Shown: piece after piece, positions 21,544 to 34,680 of the stretch
Position numbering within the stretch: position 1 is the stretch's first letter
Layout of the letters: every line of letters starts with the position of its first letter
NCBI GenBank assembly: GCA_029379385.1
Contig: CM055617.1
Coordinates: forward strand, 806,001 to 870,000
Direction of reading: 5' to 3'
DNA from: Quillaja saponaria
Lineage: Eukaryota; Streptophyta; Magnoliopsida; Fabales; Quillajaceae
Length of the DNA stretch: 64,000 bases
Program-made: the position numbers and the translations under genes
The notes under the pieces: generated by a model
The model's database searches: none
The model's input: the letters and a program-made list of their open reading frames with translations, nothing else
What the model was told of the DNA's origin: nothing

Positions 21544-24500
21544 TTATGTGTGAGACTTGCTACCTCGTGTAAGCAACAAGTTTTTCATTTCTCTGTAACC
21601 TTGGAACTCTTCCAATGCATCAGTTGTTGTTTTCTTAGTCATACCAAGCCCAGAAGACATTACACCCACTGGTGCTCGTGCCTCGGAGATCTTCATCGCC
21701 TCCTGATTGTTGCTGCTCAAGGTTTCAGGCCTTGACCCTTGCGACAGGTCTATGGAACCAGAGAAGTCTTGACAGAGAGGTGGTGCCTTTTTCAGCATTC
21801 GCACAAGAGCGCCAACAGCAGCATCTTGGGACTTTCTGATAGGAAATAATGCTCCATGCTCAAGCGGCTCAGACATACGTCCCTGATCAAAAGATTCTGC
21901 TCTGATATTTGCACAAGAAGATTATTTCAGCATTTCCAATGAAAACAAATTAAGAAGAGCAATTTCACAGATAATCAACAAAAACTAACAAACACAGCCA
22001 TAATCCACTATAATAATAATAAAATTCTAAATTCTTGAATAAGATGAAGAATACATATTGGCAGCACCCTATCCTATAGTTGACCTTCTGCCAAGAACTC
22101 AAATATTGTATAGTATCACATTTCCAAGCAAGACCTAAAAAATAATAATCTGAAACCACCTATATTATAAGATAATGGCAGGTTCATGCAAGCAACTTGA
22201 ATACAAGGAACAAGGGTGTCTCAGAAATAAAGCAAGAGACAGCATGTTTAGTGCAGCAACTTGCTCATCATTACCTCATTTGCTACCAGATGCACAAACC
22301 AATTCCTCATTTGTTTTTCATCACATCTTTCAGCCAAATTTTAAATGCTTCACCAAGAAATCATACATGTCAAGTTTAGAAGAAAGCTTCATTCACCCAC
22401 TTATCAATTAAATCCTTACTATTAAAAATCAATTTCAAATTGCAGTCATAAATCACGATTCAAGATGATAAAGCAAGTTGTCAGAACCACAGGATCCAGA
22501 TTTTCCATCAGCTAAAAGAACATTCACTGAAAGGCATATAAACACAGAGCAAAGCATGAAAATAACAGAAGAATTTTCAGCTGAAAAGAATAAACAGAAT
22601 CCAAGCTATCTATAAAAGGACAAAGCACCATAAGCAGCAATACATAAAGCAAGCTTTAACCAGCAATTAATACCTTGATGCCAATTTCCAAAACAAGAAG
22701 GAGGAAGAGAAAAATATCACAAATGAGTTGAATGGAGTGACTGATCCATGGGTATGGGGCAGGAACGGGAAGCTTATATCTCCTTGCCTTACTTAAAAGC
22801 AAGAGAAGGTAGGTGTTAAGCATGAGCTACATTCCCCTTGAGGGGGTGGAGGGGGTAAGGTCATATCTATATCCCCCGAGGGGGACATAGGGGGTAAACA
22901 TACCTTTCTACCTTGTTATGAGTTATAATTTTATCCTTCAATGTCAATCACTTGAATGAAGAAAAGAATAGGTCCAGTAACACATCTCAAATAACATGAA
23001 CCAAACCAAGTAGAAGCTATATGTACAAAATTATCAAACAAAGACAAGTAAACTAAAAGCAGACAGATTTTCACAAAGTACCTGCTACCTGGGTCTGCCA
23101 TATCATCATCATCCACACTAAACGGGCAAATAAAATCAGGATCATCATAATCATCATGGTAAGACCTACTGGAGCTTCTGGAAATTGAAATCTGTGGTGA
23201 GCTGTTGGAAGACATCTTAAGACCATAATATTTTCTATACTCGTCCTTTCCAAGAGAGAGCAACTGCAGAAGAGAAAACTATGTTCTAAATAAGACAATC
23301 ACATTTTAACTAAGTTACTCTTTGAAGTGAGAATACAGCATACCTTCTCGACCATGATACCAGTCTGCATCACACCCGTACCTCTTTCAGTCTTAGGAGT
23401 ACATCCCGAACCTCTAAGGGGAGGAGACGGAGGCAAATTATGCCTATTGGAGAAACCATGGGAATTAGCAATATGGGCATTAGGTATGCTGACAGGAGCA
23501 CTTTCAGATCGCAGAAGTGTTTGTGATAGATGAATCCCAGGGGCATAGATTGGCGGTGATGGGGAGGGGGATGGCGACAAATTTGGGGAAGGATAATATT
23601 CGTCATAATTTGTATTCTTCTTTTGAACTAGATAAGTCTCGGATGGATGAGGAGGCAAACTTGTAGGTGGGAAACGACGAGAACTTGGGTTAGATACTGA
23701 AGCATGCAAATCCGAGTACGTAGGTGAAGGTAAAGAATTTATAGAAGACGATGAAGCTCTGTATTGGTCATAACTCCAACTATGTCGCCTTGAGAATGGC
23801 AATGATGAGGGAGAGCCATGTGATGGCGATCCTGTCACAGGAACTGATGGAAACCTCCTAAGAGGGTCTGCCAACGGGCTTCCTACATAATCTGGTATAA
23901 CTTGAGGGGACATAGGAGTTGATGGTTTAGAGTTCACATCTGATACTGAAGATCGATACAATACTGATAGGCAGAGCCTACCACAAGAAGTATCCACTGG
24001 GGTGAACCCGAATCGATGCATTTCTGCCTCTTCTTTACGAGTGAAGGGCTCAACAAAAGGAGATACCCGGTGAGTAAGAGTAAAGGAAAGAATTTGCCCA
24101 GATAAATTGAGGTCTCTGAAAATCTTATAAGCAGGCAAAAGCCTTACAGTGGCATACAAAGACCTCAAAAGCAATGTTGACTTCTTATACAAAGTATGCA
24201 AAGTACTATTGCTCGACTTGTTCGACCTCCTACTCCCTGAACTGCTAACCTTCCTACTCTCATACTGTACAACCCACCTCTCTATAATATTTTCATTCTT
24301 TGCCTCGAACCCAAATTTTTCCTGTTCAGTATTATAGCAAAAAGGGTACCTTTCTTTCAATGATACATTCCTGGGAGGGTTCATTTTGGGAGAAAAATTC
24401 AACGGGTCCCAATCCACAGGCCTCTGCACCAAAATCACGTCAACCACCACAGGCTCCAGATTGCTCTGACGACAAAGATCAATATTTTCCAACGCCGCAG

Positions 24501-24717
24501 GGCATTCCCGAAGTGCCAAATTAAACCATTTATCCCTTGGCCTCACACTCGATGAAGACGATGAAGATGAAGATGGAGATGATACAGTTTGTTCTCCACT
24601 AAAATTGCGCGATGACACATAGGGTGCCCTCGATTCAAGTATTATATGAAGGCTTTTGGCAAAGAATTCAGTGATTATTTGTTCCATTTTTGCCGTTTCG
24701 GAATGAGAAGATGCCAT
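21544..24717 (-). CDS. ATG13: Autophagy-related protein 13
   Basis: ATG13 is the HORMA-domain regulatory subunit that recruits and activates ATG1 when TOR signalling falls. Three coding exons on the minus strand, 24717-23344, 23263-23082 and 21901-21544, give 637 residues, normal for plant ATG13. The N-terminal HORMA domain spans about residues 1-225 (for example EQIITEFFAKSLHIILESR, LRECPAALENIDL, FTLTHRVSPFVEPFT). A long Ser/Pro-rich disordered part follows (about 230-450), then conserved tail blocks DDYDDPDFICPFSVDDDD, QDAAVGALVRMLKKAPPL and DALEEFQGYREMKNLLL. The start at 24717 (MASSHSE) fits the family start as I recall it. A leader intron is likely, with donor near 25199 and acceptor near 24796. 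Intron 2 is about 1.2 kb and holds no gene. Confidence 0.94.
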
Positions 24718-26578
24718 ATTTGCAGTAACTACTATAATTGGCACACCTTTTAGGGAAACCAGCAATTAGTAAAACTCTTTAAACTCCAAGTGGAACTGCA
24801 GCATCAGAAATATAAAATTCAAATCTTTGAAGTCAGGGAAAAATAAAATAGGAAAACGCAGACAACCGATTAACACCCTTGATTGAAATGCCAATGGGGA
24901 AACGTACTGTGATCAGAGAAAAATAGGTAAGTAAAAAAGAGTATTGAAGAAGCTACTATAACAATTCACAGGTTTTTTGTGAGCAAAAAACGCGTTTGCC
25001 TATACAAATTTACTTACTTTTTGTATCATACTTCTTACCCATTATTATATATTTATTTATACAATCAAATATTCATCTGCAAAATTGAAGAACCCCCAAA
25101 CAAGAAACTAAGAGAGGTGAAGAAAGCGAGTGGGTAAGAAGGGCCTGTGTCCATCTGTGTGCGTGTCTGTGTGTGAGAAATATAGAGACAGATAGTTACC
25201 GTCTTCAGGATTTGACGCTTGAAAGGAACACGCAGAGACAGAAAGCATTAGTCCCTTCAATTCCTTCCTTCCTCGTAATTTTACAAAGAAAGCAAGCTGA
25301 GAGTTGAATCAGAAATTTCCTTTGTTGTTTCTGATTCAAGGCCTTTTGAGTTTCCGACTTACTCTTATCCCCCTGGTTAAACAAAATTGATGAGAGACCA
25401 AAGTAGGAGCACAGTGGGACCCATGGGCAGCGGATGAAGCCTGATAGACCAGCAGTCCAGCACCACTACGATTAGTATTTTTAATTTTAGCTTATTTATT
25501 ATTTTGATATTTAAGAACTACATTATTTTTTATTTAGCCCTTCAAAAATTATTTTTCTAATCAAGTCTTTTTTTTTTGCTAAGATCTAATCAAGTCATTC
25601 ATACCTCCATTTTCTATTTTGTTCCTCCATAATTTAGTTTTTTAATTGAATTTTTAATAACGAAGTTATTAAATTGAGTTTGAATCAAATAAAATTAGCT
25701 AATATAAATTTTAGAAGATGATTAAAAAAATTAAATTAAGAAAAACTAACATAAAAATTAAATCATAAAATACCTGATTAAAAATTAATTTTTTTAATGA
25801 ACAAAATAATAAATGATGTAATCCTCAAAATTCAAAATAGTAAATAATCGTTTAATTTTCTTTCTTACAAAAATAGACTGGTTTAGTTTGATTTATATTT
25901 TCCTGGGCCTTTTTGGAACCTCATTAATGCCATGGCCAGGTTCACTCTTGGGTTAGAGTTGGGCTTATCTTCTTAGTGACTATGTTGGACCTTACCAGCC
26001 TACCCATATTCTACTTTTCTGGCTCAGCTGTTCAGGCCTGGTTCATCTTGGAGACCGAAAATTAATAAATATATTAGTATAAACTTACATAAGATACGAT
26101 TGTATTAGTTTCAGTTACTTTATCCATATCACCCTTACAAGATACTCTACTATTACTAGACATGGTATAAGCGCTAACTAAATAATCTTATACTATCACA
26201 TCATTATTTTTACGATATACCAATCAAATCTTTAATGATCAGACACAACCCTCTTTTTTTCTTGTTATTAATGTGCAGGTGCTTTTCAAGATTCAAAAAA
26301 TAAAAATTATGTTGTTTCAAAACTTTTAAGCAAAATATATGTAAGTATAAAATAATTCATTTAAATTATTTTTTTTTAAAAATTGAAACTTACTTTCTCT
26401 CTCTTAATTACCTCAATTTTCTATTCACCTTCATAAATTAAATTGATTAAAAAAAATTAACTTATTAATAACTATTCACTTATACGCTAAATTATTTTTT
26501 ATCTTTTATATAGTACTCAAAAATTTAAAATTATCACTTTATACTTAAAAAAATAAAATTATTTGATATATGCGTAAG

Positions 26579-26580
26579 TG

Positions 26581-26608
<28 letters not shown>
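26579..26608. repeat. TA dinucleotide microsatellite
   Basis: About fourteen consecutive TA units in the spacer between ATG13 and the RING gene. Confidence 0.85.
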
Positions 26609-26611
<3 letters not shown>

Positions 26612-29440
26612 CTTAGATAGAGGAGAGTTTTGAAAAAAAAATTGGCCCTCAGAGGGGGATAAGTGAAATCTGGTTTTATAATTTTGTACATTAATCCTTA
26701 TTGCTGCCACCGGGAAAGACAATAGACAAGATATGCAACACCAAATTCCACTCAAAGTGTATCAATTGACTTTCGGAGTTTATTAATTACCAGTATTCTA
26801 TAAATATTATTATATATTACAACAAATATCAAAAGCAATTAGATATTTTTTATTATTATTTTACTAGTACTAAGCATGACTTTTGTAATTTTATGTTATT
26901 GGCTTCCTATTTTTCAATAATATCTCTTTGCTTACTTTAAATTTCCACTATTTTTTCCCACTAATGATCCTTGCATCTTTGAAGGAACTGAGAAGCTTTT
27001 TCATAAATCAATTACCCTTGTTACTCCAATTCCGTTTTGCCCTAAACCTAGTAAACACTTATAAAACTGTTTTTCAATTATAAACAGAATAGTTGGTTGA
27101 TTAATAACTTAACATTTATTATAAACTAAACACGCACACATATTTTACTTCTTTCCAATGTACCAAAAATAAAATACATATTTTTAATTTAAAATATTTA
27201 TTTGATGATATATAAAATATTTATAGCCAAAAAAAATTTCTTATGTGCACAGTGATCTTATTATGTGAACTCCACTCACACCACATGGGTTGCGCTCGGT
27301 GTACATAGTAATTCTTAACAAAACAAAAACAAGAAAGTATGCTTCCATTTGTATTCTCATGCCAATTCTACAGAAAATGATAGATCACAGCCAATACTCA
27401 AAATAATAATGTCATTAAGTATAATCCTACTTAAGCACGTGCATCACATTTGTTAATCAATCTCCAATCTGCTCTCTACAAATGTACTAAATAATATCTA
27501 CTTGCCTCTCCCTCTGTCAATGTGGCCCCAAAATTAAAAATAATTTTGTGTAATCCCGCCCCCCAAAGAAGATACGCATCCAAGCATTAGTACTTATCTA
27601 GTACAAAACAAAATAACAAAAGCATAAATTTAAGATTAGCTTTAGCCTATCTTTGATCTCTTAGCTGTCACTAATTAATTGATCAAAAGCACAACAAGAA
27701 GGAAAAAAACCAAAAGGGGTGTTTCCCCCACTTGTTTCTCAGTAACTCTTGTACATAAATCTATAATATCGTATGCAAATCCATAAACAAAGCACTCCAG
27801 TTGTAATACACTTGTTTTGAAGCCAAAATTGATGCAAACAGATACAATTTGATATTTTTTTTTATCCAAAGATCTTCTAAAACATCTTATGGATAAAGCT
27901 TTTTTAGTCAGGAACCACGAGAAATGGATTGTGATCAAGCAACTTGCATGGTTACAGATTCTAAAATTGATTTCATGACATAACAAACCAAACATGGGAT
28001 ACAGAAGGGACCATTTTCGTATCTAATTGTCATCAAATGAAGCCTAATTGGTGATTAAGGCAGCAGTAGACAACATTGTACCATGTAAGCAATGTTTTAT
28101 GATTCTAAAGATTAGAGTTCATATTCATATTATAAAAGAACAATTTGCACATCAGTCATGAGTGATAACTTATATGACTATAATTATAAGGAAAGATTGG
28201 GTGTGCCTCAAGTGGATATCGTGTTTAAGTGATCAAATTACAATAATCAGTTAATCACATCTCCGGTTGCATAAAAATCACAGAAACTTCCTTTATAATA
28301 CAATACATGATTATAGCTTATGACTGAAAATACAATTGTTTCTAAACCCAGAGTTAACTAAAATAATCATTGAAGTGTACCTTGAAAATGTAAGTCCAAG
28401 CTTTACTGCTGGAACTTCTGTTAGTACCCACTATAAGAAGGATTGGCAGTTCTGAAGATAAAAAAGGGAGGTTTTTGATGTTCCATTAGACTTCCGATAA
28501 GATTGGTATAGTTTACTCCAAGTTGTTCTCTAAAGGGAAAAGAATTATCTGTATCACATAAAAAATGAGAGAAAAAGAAACTGAATTCCCACAATGTTGT
28601 CATGGCATCATGACTCAGCATCACAAATAAAGAAGTAAATACAATAACAGTAGACTACTCAGTAGTTATCGATAAGAATGTGAAGTAAAGATAACATCTG
28701 TCATGTAAACATGCTAAGATTTTTGCATAGCTGATTAGCAATTTGCCAATTTCAATATCTGTCATGATGGAAACAGAAGAATATACATATTTATAAAGAC
28801 AGAGAAAGGCAATATCTTTATTTTGAGTTTGATAAGTTCTATGATTCACGGCATTTTGCTGAGAGTTGGTAAGGTCTAGTCAACATTCTCTTCCTGAGGT
28901 GAGTCTGGTTGAGATTAATCTGCCTGTGTCCCATTAGGAAAACGTTCAACACATTAAACTAGAGAAGAAAATAACATTTAAACAACAGAACTCTTTCTCT
29001 TGGCAAGTACGGGAAAGCCTACTCGATTCAGCCTTTTCCTAGGACCTGAAGATTGAGTCACATTTTTTTATTTTTTTTATTTTTTGTGATCACTATTAGG
29101 AAGCTTCAGAGAGCCTTCTTGCGCTCGTGGGTCCCTGGTAGCAATTGGAGATATAATTTATGAAAGGCAACTGCCACCAGGCACTTGCTGCTGCGCATAA
29201 AGTGGGGATGGGGCCGTGTTGATTAGAAAGCCCATTATAATGCAAAAGGTCTCAGTGGAGGATCCATATGCTAGGAAATCAATCTCTATGACACTATAAT
29301 ATTAACTATGTATAAAACAAAGATAAAAATCTAGTCTAGCCAAATACCCTCAAGAATATTCTCAAAAATAATTCACCAATTAATTATAGTTTCGTATGCT
29401 AATGAAACTGAGAAGGCTAATTCAGCCCTCTAACTTTCCC

Positions 29441-29449
29441 TATATATAA
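29441..29449 (+). promoter_or_regulatory. TATA box of the ATL78-like gene
   Basis: TATATATAA, 64 bases upstream of the start codon, which gives a short leader of about 30 bases. Confidence 0.6.
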
Positions 29450-29504
29450 TCACCTAGAGCAACCACCCCTAAGAAGAACTTCCAACTAACTCGACTCTAC
29501 AAGC

Positions 29505-30185
29505 ATGTCTGCCTCTGCTTCCTCCACCACTCAGCTCTTCCAAGATTTTTTAGGGGACTTTTACTCAAGGAGATTACTCCTTAACACCCCACTCAACCAA
29601 TCACCTAACACAGCAACCCCTCCAGCTTCAGTAAACATCCATGAACCTGCAAAGTCATACACAAGTGACAACAATTTTGATGCAAATGTTGTTATGGTAC
29701 TCTCAGTCCTCTTGTGTGCCCTTATTTGCTCACTAGGTTTGAACTCCATCATTAGATGTGCACTAAGGTGCTCAAGTCTTGTATCTAATGACTCTGGAAG
29801 CAATCCTCCAGCTAGATTAGCCAACACAGGAGTCAAACGAAAAGCTTTGAAGACATTCCCCACAGTAACCTATTCGGCTGAGCTGAAATTGCCGGGCTTG
29901 GACACTGAATGCGCAATATGTCTGTCAGAGTTTACAAACGGTGAGTGTTTGCGCCTTTTGCCCAAGTGCAACCACGGGTTCCATGTTCGTTGCATTGATA
30001 GATGGTTAAGTTCACACTCATCTTGCCCCAAATGCAGACAATGTCTCATTGAGACATGCCAAAAGATTGTTGGCTGCAACCAGGTTAGTGCATCAGAACC
30101 AGTAGTGCTTGTGCCAGAAACCATAGTAAGAATTACAACCCTGGCACCTGAAGGTCTGATATGTAATTATAGGGAAATTTGCTAA
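29505..30185 (+). CDS. ATL78: ATL-type RING-H2 E3 ubiquitin ligase, ATL78-like
   Basis: Single-exon gene of 226 residues, typical for the intronless ATL family of membrane-anchored ubiquitin ligases. It has one hydrophobic span (about 61-84, VVMVLSVLLCALICSLGLNS), a basic linker, a conserved Gly-Leu-Asp before the RING, and a complete RING-H2 domain (about 137-178: CAICLSEF, CNHGFHVRCIDRWL, SCPKC) with all eight zinc ligands. The N-terminal SRRLLL and span sequences resemble Arabidopsis ATL78 (At1g49230), linked to cold, drought and ABA responses. Orthology to ATL78 rather than its tandem relatives is inferred from similarity and from the position between ATG1t/ATG13 and actin. Confidence 0.9.
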   Translation: MSASASSTTQLFQDFLGDFYSRRLLLNTPLNQSPNTATPPASVNIHEPAKSYTSDNNFDANVVMVLSVLLCALICSLGLNSIIRCALRCSSLVSNDSGSNPPARLANTGVKRKALKTFPTVTYSAELKLPGLDTECAICLSEFTNGECLRLLPKCNHGFHVRCIDRWLSSHSSCPKCRQCLIETCQKIVGCNQVSASEPVVLVPETIVRITTLAPEGLICNYREIC

Positions 30186-33086
30186 GCACATGTTCTAAGT
30201 AGGGTTGGTAGAGTTTTCTCTGCAGCCAATGTGTATAGATTTGAAATTGTAACTTGTTTCATTTTTTTCTCTAGATGTATAAAACTAATCTCCAAATTGA
30301 AATTACATATTTTTCTGAATATCCTAACCCAATGAACCAAGAGCTTGGTTGGGTACTGTAATAAATAAATCAGCTGAGTCAACAAACTCATAAGCAAACC
30401 TAGATAGCTATCTTAGGATTCTGAGAAGGCAATCACTAAAACATTCTGCAATGTTTTTTTCGTAACCAATCAGCTCAGTCAACTGACTAATTTTTTATTA
30501 AGGAAAGAAATGTGATGCTTTCAAGCACAAACTTCACGTATCATTCAAAATTATTTTATTAAGGCATCGTTACATTATTATAATCTTAAAAAAGTACAAG
30601 TCAATCTGTTTTTGGACATATATTCTTCTAGCCAGTGTTTTCAGTTGCATTTTCAAGGCACAATTTCCTAGAATAAATTAACGGTCGTCATCACAGAAGT
30701 TGGGAAATGCCATTTCAAGAATTCAATACTGGAGCTCTCTAAGTGCCACAAAAAAATATCCAAATCAACCTTAGATCGCTAACAAGGCAAGAATCAAAAT
30801 ACAAAGTGATTTACTTTGTCTTGTCCAGTCAATGGAGGATGTTATGAAATGGAAGCTGAGGATGAAACCACTAAGAACTTGCATATCAGATGCGTGTACT
30901 AAAATGGGAATGTTGTATCATAGTACTCGCATGAATTGTCTACACTGACTAACCACTACTAGCCCGGCTCTGAATTTCATTAAAGATCAACACAAATATG
31001 TCATAGTTTTGGCAAAATGTGTTTTTATGTGGGGCACTGATAGTTGAAGCACAGCATTAGCGCTAACGCAAATTGTGAGGATATAAGTGTGGGAACTGTA
31101 TCAAAGAAATTAGAGTGACAATAATACATAATAGAAGAGAGAGAAACGGAGGACTCTTTTTATTCTTTTCTTTTCCATCGTTCTTCAATTATCCTAGGTT
31201 GAAATGATTGTGGCAAGAATCCAACTTTTTCATTCTTGGTGCCCTTTCATCAACCAGATGGGTTGAATAATTGAAAGCTAGTAATCTAATCAGTAACTTA
31301 GATCCATAAGCACAAGCACAATCAACTGTAAGAACAAACCAGGAAAAATATTTTAACAATAAACCTAAAAAATGAAGCACCTATTTAACCTTAGATTTGG
31401 AACATGATTATTAGATGGCGTGTGTCCGTCTTTGATATTACTAAATCCAACTGTGACCTATTGAATAACAGGTTCAATTCAGTTTTGGGGGTAGAATATG
31501 AACCCTTGCTAACTAACCATCCTCGGCGGGGCAGGTTGCCATGTGTAATCACTAATCAGCATATGAGTAAACCCTTCGCAGATACCAAATTCCAGTAGAA
31601 AACAATCTTTATGCATTTATTACTAGTAGTTTCTTTATGTATCAAGGAATATAATCTAAAATAAAAGATGTGATAAAATGGGTTATTATATCAGATATAC
31701 CAGTTAGAAAATGGCAAACACACATGGCCATGTTCAACATCAGATTTGCATAGGAGCTGCAATTTCACTATATAATCCGAGAAATATAGATTCTAAGCAA
31801 CTGGACTCAAATTCTAAAGCTCATCAAATAAAGAACGTCTAAGTATATCAAAGTCGATAATTTTACTGAGCAAAACTGCAACTGGGTAGGCTAAATTAAC
31901 TTCCATAGAACAAAGAAAGAAAGGTTGCATGGAAAAGTATATAATTTTCCACTGTGTAAGTAGAAGCGAACTCACAATTCTCAAATAAAAGAACCACCCA
32001 GTACAAATTTAATCAAATTATTGATGAAAAGGATTTCTAGTAATCAATTACCGGAAAAATGGGCAATCTTCATCACAATCTTGGAGTTGGGAATAAACTT
32101 GTGCGCAATCTTTGAAGAGGATTTCAATTAAACCTCTACGCATTCTTTCTTATCCCTGATAATAACTAAGAAATTGGAGTGTATAAAAGGTGGAAACCTC
32201 AATTAATCTCATCAGAAGCACAATGTGAACTTCAGCTGCAAAGATAAGACTTTAATGTAGAAGAAGGAACAACAAAAATGAATAAGCTAAGAGGAAGTCG
32301 TAAGAGAAGCAAGAAGAAGAATATGGCCGGAAAAAAAAAAAAGAAAAAAAACTCGGAGAAATACTAGTAAGTCGGGAAAGCCCACTCACTGCGTAGTAAG
32401 CCGCCGGTAGCGATTCGTAAGATTGTTACGGCTTCCGGTTTCCTCGTCCGTTGAATTGGGGCCCAATAGCCCATTTAAGTTTGGATCATAGTGCAGCACT
32501 TTTCAAATTAGTGAGTTCTACATAAATTTTAAGAATAGAAAATGACAATTTATTCAGTTTGGGTCGTTAATTTAATCGAATTAAATTTTTTTGTGTTTAA
32601 ATGATTTTTAAATAATTTGATTAAAACCTGCTCAGGAAATAAAATTCTTTCGGAATGATTATGTTCGTGTCAAATTTTGTCTACTTCAAACCATTTCATA
32701 TTTGATTCAAATCCAATTTTGAGAAAGTAATATCTCTTAAAAGAGCACAAGCAACTCCTAACCTTAGATATAGGGTTGTGAAAGTAATGTCTCCTAACCT
32801 TAGATGTTTGATTATGGAGGGCATGGCAGACCCACACACTAAGAAATTTGTAAATTTTACTAATCACATATTTTGATTTCAAAGTGGGACCAAAAACTAG
32901 GTTCACTGCATACAACTTAACAATTTCCAATAGTAACATAAGCAATCTCATCTTATCCACACGCCAACCACAAGTCACAGCCCTAAGAAAAAGAAAAATG
33001 AAAACCAGAAATTAACTGTCATACCTTAATTTGTAGACAAATTGTTTGTAGAAATCCGTCTGTGAGATCACAATTCTTTGCGCCCC
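30186..33086. other. Spacer between the ATL78-like gene and PSAN
   Basis: Mostly AT-rich. On the minus strand, a GC-richer patch near 32385-32460 followed by a possible short coding exon (32143-32052) could be the 5' end of an unrecognised transcript; see findings. Near 32952-32957 CTTATC is an I-box core (GATAAG) in the PSAN promoter, a motif frequent in light-regulated genes. Nothing else was recognised. Confidence 0.45.
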
Positions 33087-33821
33087 ATGGCAGCCATGAA
33101 TTCTAGCGTTTTGGCATGCAACTATGCCATCTCGGGTGCAGGATCATCTGATATTAATGCCAAGCTCACTTCCCTTCCTTCTGTAATTGCATCGCCAGCT
33201 GTGGTTGGCTCTGCCAACAAAAAGTTGCCTGTGATGATCAAGGCCCAACAAGCCAGAGTACCCTCCCAATCACAAGCAACAGAGGGAAGGAGAGCTGCAC
33301 TTACTTTCTTGGCAGCCACCCTTTTCACAACTGCAGCTGCCACTTCCAATTCCTCTGCCAATGCTGGGGTCATAGAAGACTACCTTGAAAAGAGCAAAGC
33401 TAACAAGGTCAGCACAGTTTCCTTAAAACCCAGTAGCATAAACCTTGTTGGGTTGAAATGGTTATTTGACAAATAGTTTGATTTATTGCCTATTGGTATA
33501 GGAATTGAATGACAAGAAGAGGTTAGCAACAAGTGGGGCAAACTTTGCCAGAGCATACACAGTGGAATTTGGATCTTGTAAGTTCCCTGAGAACTTCACA
33601 GGTTGCCAAGATCTTGCCAAGCAAAAGGTCTACCTATATTCATGCCTCTGCTTGTGTTAAAATTAAATTTGTTTACAAAGTTAATATAATTAGGTACCTT
33701 TCTTAAATAAATTTCCTCTTTGTTGCTGCAGAAAGTTCCATTTATTTCTGAAGATTTGGATTTGGAATGCAAGGGAAAGGACAAGTACAAGTGTGGTTCC
33801 AATGTTTTCTGGAAATGGTAA
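33087..33821 (+). CDS. PSAN: Photosystem I reaction centre subunit N
   Basis: PSI-N is a nuclear-encoded, lumen-side PSI subunit that helps plastocyanin docking and electron transfer. Three exons, 33087-33407, 33502-33627 and 33732-33821, all phase 0, encode 178 residues, close to the known precursor size. The N-terminus is a two-part transit sequence: a basic Ser/Ala-rich stromal part, then RRAALTFLAATLFTTAAA and the Ala-x-Ala-type lumen cleavage site before GVIEDYLEKSK. The mature part keeps LATSGANFARAYTVEFGSC, FPENFTGCQDLAKQKK and the four Cys (33577, 33606, 33770 and 33791 regions). The protein ends in the conserved KCGSNVFWKW. The start MAAMNSS matches Arabidopsis PsaN. No lesion seen. 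Confidence 0.95.
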
Positions 33822-34451
33822 AGAGGGCAATTTACTCATAATTAATCAACATGTACCTAATTTTCCTTTGAAAGAACATCAACATTTTCTGTACTATTCT
33901 TATTATTGTCCCTAGGCAGAAAATAATTGACTATTGTCGGCTTAATTTTAGGTTCTGTCCTTGCATAAAAACATCAAATCAATTTGCTGACCACAAAAAT
34001 TCAAATTCTGCTATGTTTGGTAATTATTATTTTTGTTGCTCAATAGAGTGCTTCAAAAAATTAAGCCCAATTAGAGGGCTTAAGTTTTAATTTATACCTA
34101 TCAAGCCCACAGTATTACATGTGGAGAACTTGGTCATTATAGCTGGACCTGCTAGGCTGCTACCCATCACATGGATTTTGGTAATGTAACGAGCAACAAC
34201 GTGAGTCATGTTAAAAGAGATAACGAAGTCCTAAGTTTTTTAGAAAACATAATGAATTTTTAAAGAAAAATTGATTGAACCTCCTTTTTTATACCTTCCA
34301 ACAAGAATATGAGAGAATATAATTATATCACATCTTGCTTTGCTCATTTTCAATAATAGTAAGTACTATTTGTCATTTGCACAAACAAAAATGGAACTAA
34401 ACCACTTATGCACAATCTTTTTCTAAAAACTGTAAATTATATTTTTTTTCA

Positions 34452-34680
34452 GTCACAAACTCGACATTTAATCTATCTCGTATCTTATTTTTAAAACACC
34501 AGCTTTGAAAAAAATTATTGTTATTACCGTTCAAGAATTGAAGATCATTTATTGCTATATAAATTTCATCCACAAACTAGACACCTAATCTATTTAAACT
34601 CTGTATTTATTTTGTAATATTTTCAAAACATTACTATTTTCTAAAGCAAAATTATTGTTATTGCTATTCAAGAATTGAAA
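34452..34680. repeat. Imperfect direct repeat of about 100 bases in the actin upstream region
   Basis: Two blocks share CACAAACT, GACA, TTAATCTAT or CTAATCTATT, AAATTATTGTTATT and TTCAAGAATTGAA in the same order. Confidence 0.6.

Larger units (their letters stand above)
24718..29504. other. ATG13 leader and promoter, then about 4 kb of gene-poor spacer
   Basis: 24795-24718 and about 25350-25200 look like ATG13 5' UTR exons around a leader intron. The rest, to the ATL78-like gene, is AT-rich. A TA microsatellite lies at 26579-26608. Open frames here (for example minus 27675-27995) are low-complexity and resemble nothing I know. I see no convincing gene, tRNA or miRNA precursor. Confidence 0.5.
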
